DNA of 64,000 nucleotides from Syngnathus acus (Eukaryota; Chordata; Actinopteri; Syngnathiformes; Syngnathidae). Shown here piece by piece: positions 1 through 10,349 of this stretch (within the stretch, counting starts at the first letter, position 1; every line of letters begins with the position of its first letter). A model generated the notes under the pieces. That model ran no database searches, was not told the origin of the DNA, and worked only from the letters and a program-made list of their open reading frames with translations. Both the position numbers and the translations under genes were made by a program. Location of the stretch: positions 8,984,501-9,048,500 of the forward strand of contig NC_051094.1 of assembly GCF_901709675.1 (NCBI RefSeq). The letters run 5' to 3'.

Positions 1-1700
1 AATTACAAGTCTCTTCACCTCTTTAACATTGAATGGGAGTCCTCTCAGCTTAACTGTGAACTCTGTTGTTGGTTCAAACTGGAACGGAAATTGGGTAAAC
101 TGACCAGGAAACACATAGTCCAAAACAGAAGTGTAAATGAGACCGATTAGTCACCTCTTGCCTTGCATCTTTCTTGGCTTTTCCCTGCTTCTTATCCTCA
201 GACGAAACAGGGATTTTCTTCTTGCAGGAGTCATCCTGGTTCCCACTCTTGTGAACACTGTCGTTGAGTTGTGCAAGTCCACAATCCTCTTCCTCCCCTT
301 GTTGCTTGTCAACCTTCTCATTGCTTTCATCCGTAGCGTCCACGGTTCGTACCACCTTTGAGCGCAGATAATCCATATCTGACAAGCTGGACTTCAGAGC
401 TTCTTTAGAGGTGTCTAGAAAACACACCATACACTACCTTTGGTTGGCGATATGTAAAACGTAACAAAGTAGCCCACAAATACAAGGTGTCCAACGTTTG
501 CGCAACTGCTCATTGAGCTTTCATCTTTTAAAGTCCTTCAAAGTTACTTACAGTTATCTCCAGTGTCTTCCTCCTCCTCCTCATCGTCGTCTTCTTTTTT
601 CTCTTCATATTCATCGTCCGACTGGTCAGAGTCAAAGTTGAGGTAATCATCAGAAGCCGGCTTCTTCCTGCCTTTTCCCTTGGCACTGTCAGGGTCGACT
701 GTCTGCTCCACTGTATCGTTCACCCATGTTGGTACTTTGCACCGAACCTGATGCACTGACAGGAACTCCTTGAACTGCTCGTCCTCCTCAAGCTGATGCG
801 CACGATACATACAGATAGGTTAGATTTTGAAATTTAGAAAAAAGGGAAGGTGATATTGTAGTGTGTACAACTGCAATGTATCATATTGAGAGGCATTTCT
901 ATCATATTTATTTAATTCATCTCTTGTTTTGGATGCAAGTTAGACTGTGCTGGTGCAGCTAATGTTGCCAGTGAATGCATAATTAGAATTGAGCAGATGA
1001 GTAACCAACACACATTAAATATATTAAAAAAAAATTGAAAGCAACTCACATTTTTCAGTGCACTGCTTTCCTTTTTGTCCTTCTCCTAGGAACATATATA
1101 ATTAGAAAACAGTACAATACAGCCCAGGAGTATAACATTTCCAAACACTAATTCTAGTTTTCATTCCAGGCCAGTTTCTCTTAATTCATGCAATGAATAG
1201 CCCACCTTTTTATTAGCAGTTTCAGTCTGCGTGGTTGGTTTGTCTGGTTCAGAGTTCTGAGTGTGTTTGCTCCATGCTTTTGCTTTAGTAGGGTCACCAA
1301 ATGCCTTACACAGCTCCACCTGCAATGGAGTCAATCAAGTCACACATCAGTGGCTATGGACACATCGCTTGTGAAGCAGACAGCAGGTCCACAGAAACTT
1401 ACAGTCACTCTGGATGTATCCACGAAACTCCTATTAAAATGCTTCAACGCTGTAATTGCATCTTCCTCGCATTTGAATCCGACAAAGCCAAACTTGCGGA
1501 ACTTGCCATCCTTGGTGAACATGAGGCGGCAGTCAGTTACGGTCCCAAAGGCTGCAAACATCTCTCGGAACCTCTCCAACTTCATCTGAGCACAAGTTCC
1601 ACATTCATGATATGCGTACGTAAAATTTAGCTGTCCCTCTTTACCATCCATGTTTAGTACTTACCCCATTTGGAAGGCTTTTAACGATAAGTCTCGACAT
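1..1700 (-). CDS. rbm19: RNA-binding protein 19, N-terminal part (partial gene)
   Basis: RBM19 is a nucleolar protein with several RRM domains that takes part in small-subunit rRNA processing. Seven exons can be joined: 1700-1665, 1585-1403, 1319-1206, 1085-1050, 792-552, 414-155, and about 99 or 78 down to the left edge. The first 12 residues read MSRLIVKSLPNG, which is RNP2 of RRM1, and exon 2 carries RNP1 (KFGFVGF). Exons 3-6 form the acidic, lysine-rich linker, including the conserved DDYLNFDSD and LSDMDYLRSK blocks. The last visible exon opens RRM2 (VKLRGLPFN). Phases agree at every junction. The start of exon 7 is ambiguous because two in-frame AG acceptors lie 21 bases apart. The rest of the gene lies beyond the left edge. 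Identity rests on collinear similarity to human RBM19 recalled from memory and is secure. Confidence 0.93.
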
Positions 1701-2454
1701 ATTGTAGGTTTGTAAACTCGCAAATGAAGCAAAAACCTTGATTATTTATACTTGTCAACAAACGAGCACGTGAATCGAGTTGGTCGCCATCTTGGACTGG
1801 GCTACTTCTTCGTCGCTTTATTTGCCATATGTTGCCCAGAACGCCACCTACTGGAGATGTGCTCATTTTCACAGCTTGATATATGAGTAAACGATGATCA
1901 CATACATTTTGATGACAATTGCTCCTAGTTTTCTCACATTAAAGCAACGTTATGGGTTTGCCACGTCCTTAAATTTCTACTAAAAATAGTAAAGTATCCC
2001 ACAATCCTAAGCGGATGACCATCTTGGCAGTCAACTTCATCTTTTCATTGCATGCTGAATAATGAAAAGAGTTAATATTGTGTGCAATAGTTTACGAGAG
2101 TGGAAGAGTTTTTAGAGAACTGAGTAGTGATGGAAATGTCCACAGACACTTTAGACAGGCATGCAAATGCGCTGAATTTGTCCCTGTCAGTCATGGACCC
2201 TTGGAATCATTCCCACGTTTACCACTCTTGCAGAACTCCTGGTTATCTCAATTGTTTTCATTATAAAGCGCAAATTTAGTATGAAGATTACCAAGCAAAA
2301 ATACTATGTACATTGTTTTGAGATTCTTATTTGCAGAATGCCCATGATGTGTATCATATATGTAAGGTATGTTTTTGCCACCACTTAGAGAAATTTAAAA
2401 CTCGCTCACCGGTTTTGATCAGTACTTTTAATAGTTCATAGTTTTGAAGAGAAC
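1701..2454. other. Spacer upstream of rbm19
   Basis: This AT-rich stretch lies between the rbm19 start codon and the polyadenylation signal of the next minus-strand gene. It should contain the rbm19 promoter and 5' UTR. I see no TATA box, coding exon or clear repeat in it. Confidence 0.5.
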
Positions 2455-2460
2455 TTTATT
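2455..2460 (-). terminator. Poly(A) signal of the sugar transporter gene
   Basis: AATAAA reads on the minus strand about 145 bases after the transporter stop codon. It is the first such hexamer downstream, which gives a short 3' UTR. Confidence 0.55.
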
Positions 2461-2605
2461 GGCAATTTTAAGTCCATGTAATAAAACTGTAGAAAACAAG
2501 AATACATTCCCATTACAAAAAGTTGAATTTTATATGACAATTCAAGTCAGCATTGTGATGAGTAGAAAAAAATATTCACTCAAGAGTCATGAGGTACAGT
2601 ACATG

Positions 2606-5600
2606 TTACATTGAGGTTGACAACAGTGTAATACCAGAGCCATTAGTGCCACGGCCCTTCTTTTTTCTTCCAGTCTTAAACTCGTTTTGGATTTCCAGAA
2701 ACGTTTTGTTCTTGGTTTCAGGAATGACAAAGAATATGTAAAGTGCCACCAGCGTGCAGATGGCCATAAACACCAGAAAACAGTACTGCTTGAGACCAAG
2801 CTGTGGAAAACACAAAAACACACAAGCTTGACCCACGTTCACAAATGTTACATAATCAGTAATTTAGCTCCTGAAGGGCAGAGTTGGAATTGAACCCAGC
2901 ACTCCAGAAATGTGAGGCAGATATGTTAACCAGTGTGCCATCCATTTTGAGGACTGCATTATCTATAGTAAACAGTAATAGAAATCTAAGCAAACTGGAT
3001 GTCCACCTACATCCAAGGTTTTGTTTGACTTCAGAGGTTTTACATTTCTTGGCTACTTACGACAATAAAAGGGAAGATCATGCTGATAAAGAAGAAGCTG
3101 ATCCAGTTTATGGAGCCTGCAATCATGTAGGCTGCCGGCCGTGCGTTTTGCGTGAACAGTTCCATAGTCAAGATATTAGTCACACCACCTTCGGAGAGGA
3201 CAAGACATGAGAATCAGATTAGGTATGCACCAGCACCAATTTCTGGTCAAATTGCAAATTGTTACCTGGCCCTAATCCAAAACTCAGAATAAAGGCAAAA
3301 ACACAAGCCATGCTGAGGTAGGGAAAAACTGGACTGATCTCCTGTGAGTAATAAAGGAAGACAGGGAGGTCAGATACAGCCAATCACACCAATACATGTG
3401 TTTTATTTACAAAGAGTGGTTCAGTGCCTGAAAAGTAATGGTCAGAGTGAACAAAATGCAGCAGATACTCATCAGCGTGTATCCTCCAGTAATGAGCACT
3501 TTCCGTCCCAGATGCTCGATGAGCAAACCCTGTGACACATGTAGCGCATGACAAGATTGAAAACACTGCATGAAAGCATTTTTTCTTCGCCTGACACTGA
3601 CCTTTCATGCTACTTTGTGTTCATTTTGTTCCATCATACTACACAGCACGAAATGCTGTTCGTGAGTCAAAGGTTACGATCTCTCTGTGAGGTGCTTCTA
3701 TGGACTAGAATAGGGGTTTTCAATTGGTTTTGTCCAAGGGACCACTATATAAAACCAAGAAGTAACTTAGGCTTAGGCGGAATATTATTTTATTTTGCAC
3801 TGCAGGAGGATAGACCTATACAGGCTATTTATTTGCATCTGTATTTCTATTTTGGCAAACTCAGATACATTTGACATAATTTGGAGGGAGGAATGATTCA
3901 CAAAATTAGTTGAAAAATAAATCAAGTCTAAATAATAAATCAATTTTATTTTTAAAAATGTTGCCATTATTTTGCATTTCCAATTTCACGGCCCATCTGC
4001 AATACCACCACGGACCATTACAGACAATTGTTCTTATCTTCACTTGGGAATTGATAAAAAGCCTACTTTTCAAAGATTATAATGGATATTAGACTGAGTC
4101 CAGACAAAATACCTTGTGACTTTGCATAGCTAATCATTTTTGTGCGACATCCTCCAGAAAGGGCACAAGGCTTTGTTTCACATAATAATGTTTCATTCAT
4201 TATCTATGACTGTCTATTGAGCATAAAATCCCGAATCGGAAGATCATACAAGGTCAGAAGCTAAATGAGTTAAACCAACAAATACACTGAATTAATAAAT
4301 GAATGTGTGATTACATCATATCGCAAAATGTGTGTGTGTGTGTACGAGGAAGGTTTAAATGAAGAAAATACAAAAAATACTTACACAGGTCAACGCAGTG
4401 ATGCATTCACAGGCACCAGTGCCAACGGCTGCATATGGTCTTCTCTCATTGGGAATTCCTGCTTGCGCGAACACATAATCTGCATAGAAGTATATCTGCA
4501 GCAGAAATAGATTGGAATTACCAATTCAAATCTCAAATTAATCTTAATATAGGAATATGTTGGCCAAAAAAAGACTATTTATAAGAGTCACATTCTAATT
4601 TTCACATGGGGATGGGTTAAATGCAGAGGACAAATTTCACCACACCCAGATGTGTGTGTGACGATCATTGGGACTTTAACTTTAACTTTAACTTCAGTAT
4701 GACGTTGGTATTTGGAGCAACACACAATAGGCCTACAGTTGTAAAAGAGGCAGTACATTACTGTACGTACGGCATTAATTCCGTTCAGCTGCTGGGCTGA
4801 ATTGAGAAGCACGATGGTAAGAAGCTGCCAGCGTATGCTGCGGTCTGCAAGCAGCTCCCATGGCTTCTTGGCCTGGAATCCTTCTTGTTCCAGGTTGTTC
4901 TTCTCCTTCTCCATGTCCTCCATTTCAGCCTCCCAATCAGCTGCCCCGTGAAGCTGCTTGAGGGCTGCAAGCAGGAAAAATGATAAACAACATGTGGTGA
5001 TTGTTGTCCCGAGTTCTCCTTTTGAATCACTGCATCACATGTGATCGCATGATCTCTGCCACAGGTTATTGTCAAGACAGTCTGTATTTTTTTTTTTTTT
5101 AACCACGTGCATTGGATAAGAATGCATAGCAGTGTTTAGGTCACCTTTTTTGCATCCCTCATAATCTCCTCTGTCAATGAGCAAAAAGCGTGGACTCTCT
5201 GGGAACCACGGGAGCATCAGGAGCTGCATGACCGCTGGGATGCATATGGTGGCAAGCAGAATGGGCCAGGTCTCTTCTTTACCAAGCAGCTCTCTATTCA
5301 GACACAAAGCAACATCCTTTTTGCAACCCGAATTGACATATACATAGAAGGCTGGAACGGATTAATGGCATTTCCATTCTTTTCAATGTGGGAAATTGAT
5401 TTAAGTTAATTGTTATGGATCACGATTGTGGGACAAATCAAACTTTTGACTAAAGGCACCACTGTGGTAATATTTAAAATATATTAAAACCATTAGCTAT
5501 ATGGCAGTCGAAAAAAAAAAAAAGAAATATTTTTACTTAAGGCCCATCACTTGTCCAGTGAAGATTCCACCTGTCACAAAAACTGAGGTTCCCATTCCCA

Positions 5601-6652
5601 TGAGGCCGCGAATTGATGTTGGAGCAATTTCCACCAAGTATAAAGGTTGAACACAAAGACCAATGCCTATACAAATGACACAGTACAGATCAGAGTCAGT
5701 GATAGAAAATCTTATCATATACATTTTCATTTGAAGTAGAATTTAATATCATGTTTACCAGAATTTAATCCAATGAGAAAACGTCCAAGGATGATTAGTT
5801 CGAATATTCCTGTTGGGTAGCTCAGACCCATCATCAGGGCAGCCGCCATGGCAAAAACGTTATTGATCAACATTGCACCTTTCCTGCAGCAACAAAGACA
5901 CCATCAACAGAGGTATGACATTATTATGTCATTGCTGGGGAGTCAATCTCATGAGATCTGGTACAACAAAGTGCAACATGAATTTTGAAAACGAAAACCA
6001 TACCTTCCCAGCTTTATAGACAGTGTTCCTCCAACCGACACTCCTATTAGTCCTCCAAGAGTGAATATAGACACTATGGTGGACCACATTAAAGTGAGAA
6101 CACCAGGTGCAATGTTGCTTTGGTATCGCTCTATCCATGTTTGGTTGATGAAACTTTGCACATACTATGAACATGAGGAGACAAAAGATAAAAATACCAT
6201 CCGAGATTCAAACAAAGGAACGTCTCGCGTGTGAGCCAGAAATGAGTCCACCTGATGTTTCCCAGAAAAAAATACATTTGAAAATGTTAATATGGTAGAA
6301 AATAGCAGCATTACCTTGGTAGGTGCATTAATGACGGAGACATTATATCCATACTGGAAGGTCCCTCCAATCCCAGCAGCAAAGGTAGCCAGAAGAAGAA
6401 TTTTGTTTGGGACCTGAGAGACACAAATGTACACAAAAAATGAAAATAGAAGACCCAACTATTTGTTGCTACAATGGAGTACACTGAAAAGCCCCCCAAA
6501 AAATCTCAGCGTAAACCAAATATAGCCTCAAGTCACGCTGACACAACTTAACAAAATACTTCGCATACCTTCAATGCCGGCTTTGTTTCTTCGGCCTCTT
6601 TAATTAACAAAGGAGTATATTCATAGTTATTTTCCAGATTTTTTTTCGACAT
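2606..6652 (-). CDS. slc2a11: Class II facilitative sugar transporter, SLC2A11-like
   Basis: This is a 12-transmembrane hexose uniporter of the GLUT family. Twelve exons join without a phase error into 517 aa: 6652-6569, 6413-6315, 6164-6004, 5883-5759, 5666-5537, 5293-5145, 4964-4771, 4495-4385, 3529-3428, 3341-3266, 3188-3061, 2800-2606. Signatures include the TM1 block [10 protein letters not shown], an N-glycosylation site at N68 in the first loop, [10 protein letters not shown] after TM6, QQLNG at 307-311, GRK in the TM8-9 loop, and PETK at 480-483. Residues 313-315 are NAI, the TM7 motif linked to fructose transport in class II GLUTs; human GLUT11 has a different sequence there. The GPGGVTNIL block in TM10 is closest to GLUT11. 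The fish paralogue (slc2a11a/b or slc2a15) is not resolved. The intron at 3427-3342 has a GC donor. Confidence 0.82.
2870..2950 (+). repeat. Fragment of a dispersed teleost repeat (3' portion)
   Basis: The block contains TTGGAATTGAACCCAGCAC followed by GTGAGGCAGA and TTAACCA. I recognise this as the tail of a repeat whose head begins with CCATCCATTTTCTGTACCG, a copy of which lies at 7570. It sits in the last transporter intron. The element class is not established here. Confidence 0.45.
3700..4110. mobile_element. Possible hAT-type non-autonomous element remnant
   Basis: One end reads GGGGTTTTCAATTGG followed by AAGGGACCACT. Near the other end the sequence reads CACGGCCCATCTGCAATACC followed by CACGGACCATTA. 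These phrases resemble degraded hAT-like elements of vertebrate genomes. There is no transposase. The boundaries are approximate and no target-site duplication could be fixed. It lies in the transporter intron between exons 8 and 9. Confidence 0.35.
4598..4697 (+). repeat. SINE/LINE 3'-tail repeat, copy 1
   Basis: The sequence GGGTTAAATGCAGAGGACAA is followed by CACCACACCCAGATGTGTGT and a tail of tandem TTTAAC units. A second copy lies at about 6960-7145. The simple tandem tail is typical of a non-LTR retrotransposon end. Confidence 0.6.
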
Positions 6653-6959
6653 TTTTGTGCGCCTTTCTCAGTGTGTGCCAGTCGTATCCCAAGTCTCTTT
6701 TGCACACTGAGCGTCTTCCTCATGCAGCGGTTGAGATCTGACAAGGGGCTGGTTTTATCCTGCAACAACGACAGTGTTCTTGTGCCTAATGCGACCGCAG
6801 CGTGTGAAGAATCAACTTATGTCTCGCATGAGGTCATGAAATCTTCATGCATCACAAGTGGATTTCCTTCAAAAGTAGACTCATGTAGTAATTTATGATG
6901 TCAAAAATTGACATTTTATAGTTCAGACTGTGCCTCAAAGCAGTCAATAAGAACAGGAT

Positions 6960-7145
6960 TTACAGATATACAGTGGTGTGGGAGGGATCAGCATTAAGGG
7001 TTGGAATTGGGGGGTTAGATCACCAAATGATTCCCAGGCGCGGCTCCGCTGCTGCTCACTGCTACCTTCGGGGATAGGTTAAATGCAAAGAAAAATGTCA
7101 CCACACCCAGATGTGTGTGTGACAATCATTGGGTCTTTTTTCTCT
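6960..7145 (+). repeat. SINE/LINE 3'-tail repeat, copy 2
   Basis: The block shares GGTTAAATGCA and CACCACACCCAGATGTGTGT with the copy at 4598. It extends further 5', with GGTTGGAATTGGGGGGTTAG and a GC-rich stretch around 7035. Together the copies show a widely dispersed retroposon tail. Confidence 0.6.
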
Positions 7146-7569
7146 TTATAAACTGTATTTTATTGTTAATCAGTCATTTCAATACAGGATGCACCCAGGA
7201 AATATCACTCTGATGTAGCTTTTCAAAATAAAAACATTTTGAGATCTGTCATAAAGCGGGAATTCAAAGAGACATTAGAAGCAACCCCACTGTTATCACT
7301 TAACAAATTCAAGTTCTGACAGTTTGCCCAGGTCCACTATCCCAGGGAGGCACTCAGGAAATGTAATCTAAATCTAATGTAGCATGTCAGAATAAAAGCA
7401 GATTTCAAAGTGAATCCCAAGGTTTTCACACAACCTTTTCAATTCTTGTGATTTCCATGCAGAAATGCCATCCTGGAGATTTTATTTATATCTGATGTAC
7501 CATTTTAAAATAAAAGCCTTTTCAAATCTGCATTAGTGACAGCTTTCACTCGAATTTCAGAGTGACATT

Positions 7570-7845
7570 AACAATCCATACATCCGTCCGTCCATCTTTC
7601 CATCCATTTTCTGTACCGGTTGTCCCCACAGAGGTCATGGGCATGCTGGAGCCTATCCCAGTTGTCATCGGGCAGTTGGCGGGGGACACCTTGAACCGGT
7701 TGCCAGCCAATCGCAGGGCACACAGAGACGAACAACCATTCGCACTCATACTTACGGGCAATTTGGAGTGCGAAATCGGCCTTGTTTTTGAGATAAGGGA
7801 GGAAACCGGAGTGCTCAGAGAAAACCCACGCATGCACAATAACTA
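7570..7845 (+). repeat. Dispersed teleost repeat (5' portion)
   Basis: It begins CCATCCATTTTCTGTACCGG and continues through CATGCTGGAGCCTATCCCAG, CCAGCCAATCGCAGGGCACA and GGAGGAAACCGGAGTGC. I recognise this as a high-copy fish repeat. Open frames here are products of the repeat and not of a host gene. Confidence 0.7.
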
Positions 7846-10349
7846 CAATTTTTTAGGTCACATCTTAATCAACTTTAACATGGAACCTGCCTTCTTAAAA
7901 ACCATACTGAATCGTTCCTTCTAAATCTTTGACCAGAATTAGCATGAATGTCAACAAGGTGCACGCTCAATTTTCTGTGATAGTGTTTCACCATTTTAAT
8001 CTTCCATGAACAAATCAAAACAGATGCCGGCCTAATAATATATTGCAGAAAGTGTTTTGTTACCATCACAATACATGACTTGATTGATTAAAAAAGAGGG
8101 ATAGCAGAGGGGAACCGGTGGCCATAGGTTTTTTACTATTAGTACAGCAGAAGAGAAGTATTTACGTAATTGCATTACTTCTTAATTCATTTTATTAATT
8201 CATTACATTTATTTATTATATATATGTATTTTTATATTTATTTATTATATTTGGCTGTTTCCTGCAAATATTCAAGTAATTATTCCTTGAATAATAGATG
8301 CTTACGAATACAGTATGCAGTAGTTGTAATGTTCTATTATCACACAACTTTGAAGTTATAGGACTCCATGTAGACTTTCAAATACTTTTAAGTAGATTTT
8401 TGTTCACCCACGCATCAACACCAGATTTCCTTTGGATTTGCTAAAGCTGCCAACTGAAAGTACAAGGTCGTTTAAATGAATTGCTACATTCGATTGATCA
8501 TAGGAAGGCCCATGTATATAAATATTTTCCAGGAATGTTTATTATAACTTCAGCTCAGAAAAAAAACACACCAATGTCTAAAATATATCAAACAAGATTT
8601 ACATATTATTTAGCCACTACATTTAATGTTTGACTTACCCCTTTCTTTGATACAGGTGGTTCCTCACTGAGCTCCATGACGAAGACCCCAAAAGAGCTAT
8701 TATGTTTTAATGAAATGTAGAAAATGAATGTTCCGCTTCAGACAAAAGTCTTGCATAATGGAATGCTACCACAAGGTGTAGCATATGATTTCTCCTCCAC
8801 AGAGGGATGAAGGGGGTGGGGGGAGTGGTTCAGTTACCCCTCAAAATGCATTCTTTGGGCTGAAACTTGTGATTTCTGTGATGAGCATTGTGATTTCTGA
8901 CCCATATGCAAAACAAAAAGTATGTATGTAAGTACTATGTCGAGAAAGAAACCTGTGAAAAACAAAACATAACAAAACAAACTACAAAGAATTTGTTACC
9001 CATTATCAAAAAAACAGACCAAAACTTTATGGGTGCACACACAAGCAAGATCCACAAAGAACCGCATATTCTCTTAAATTCATTAAATGTAAAAATAAAA
9101 AAGGGACAATAGTGAACAAAAGAAAAAGACCTAATGAAATAATAGATTTTAAAGCAGAAATATTGACAAATAAAATAAAGTAAAATGAGTAACATATAGC
9201 AAAACAAAAGGACAGTTGCTTAACTGGTTTAAAAAAAATACATACACTATTCAGCAAGGCAAAACTAAAATGTCATCTGGACTACATCAGCCAAATTTCT
9301 GCAAGGCAATCCAGTTTCTGCATAACCCGATAATCCTTTGGGAGGTTAAACTGCACGTTTTGAATTTGGGGCTGAACTGGGAAATTTATGGGAAATGATG
9401 AAATAAGTTGAAATGCTGGATGATATGGGCTGCCTGATTAGAAAGTGTGTCATTTCTTTATTGTGTTTCCTAAAAACAAGTTGATTAGTTTGTGTTTACT
9501 TTAGTCATATGATTATAAACAGAATCAATGACGAGCTTGTTTAACAAACCTTGAGGCTGGTCATCAGACCAGAGAACCCCTGAAGAAAAACAGCTTTTAG
9601 ATTACTGTGTAGTTTAAAAAAAAAAGCCCACAATTGTCATTAAATCCTCAGTAATAAAAAGAAGACGTTCTGAGAATCACAAGACATTTAGAGCGCTCAA
9701 TGAAATGTGTGTTATCGCCCCTCCAGCTGTTCCCCATCTGCTTCCCATTGTGTTTTCTTCAATAGAACAATATTACAACCTCGGTTGAATGCTCAGTGTG
9801 TTTAGTATTTCCCTCAGTTATGCAAGGACAAAGGCTTTGGCACTAAGACAAATAAATTTAAGACATTGCCCATCTTTTCTTTCTGTTTAAAACAATAACA
9901 TCAAAGCAGAATTAGACATATAGGCCCTATATTCCCCAATCCTAAAGTAAGAGTTGTATCAAAAATTATATTTACACCCCCCACAAAGATGATAATGTTA
10001 GTAATGTTTCCGTCATAATTCTGAACTTAAATTTCAGCTGGTTTGAAACCCCAAAAACCTCAGCATCATATGTGCTAACCAGTATTGCGCCTAGCCAATT
10101 TAATAAATAGATAAACATTTAAATGTTTAAACATGTAAACATTTAAATTTCTTTTTGACATAAATAAAGCTCCCACAGAACAGTGTAACAATGTCTCCTG
10201 GCACAACCGTGTGTAATAAGAAAGTATAGCCACAAGAGGGCGTGCTATTCCCGTTAAAATCATGCAGTGGTGTAACACTGAAAGCCTTCCCCGATCGAGG
10301 CTGGGCGGAGCCGTGCGTCAACAGGCTGGTGCCCGTGATCTGGTTCGTC

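Larger units (their letters stand above)
6653..10349. other. Repeat-rich spacer between divergent genes
   Basis: This 3.7 kb lies between the transporter start (minus) and the GTPase start (plus). It holds two dispersed repeats, at 6960-7145 and 7570-7845. Beyond these it is AT-rich single-copy-looking sequence with homopolymer runs. Promoters of both genes are presumably at its two ends. I see no further coding exon. Confidence 0.5.
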
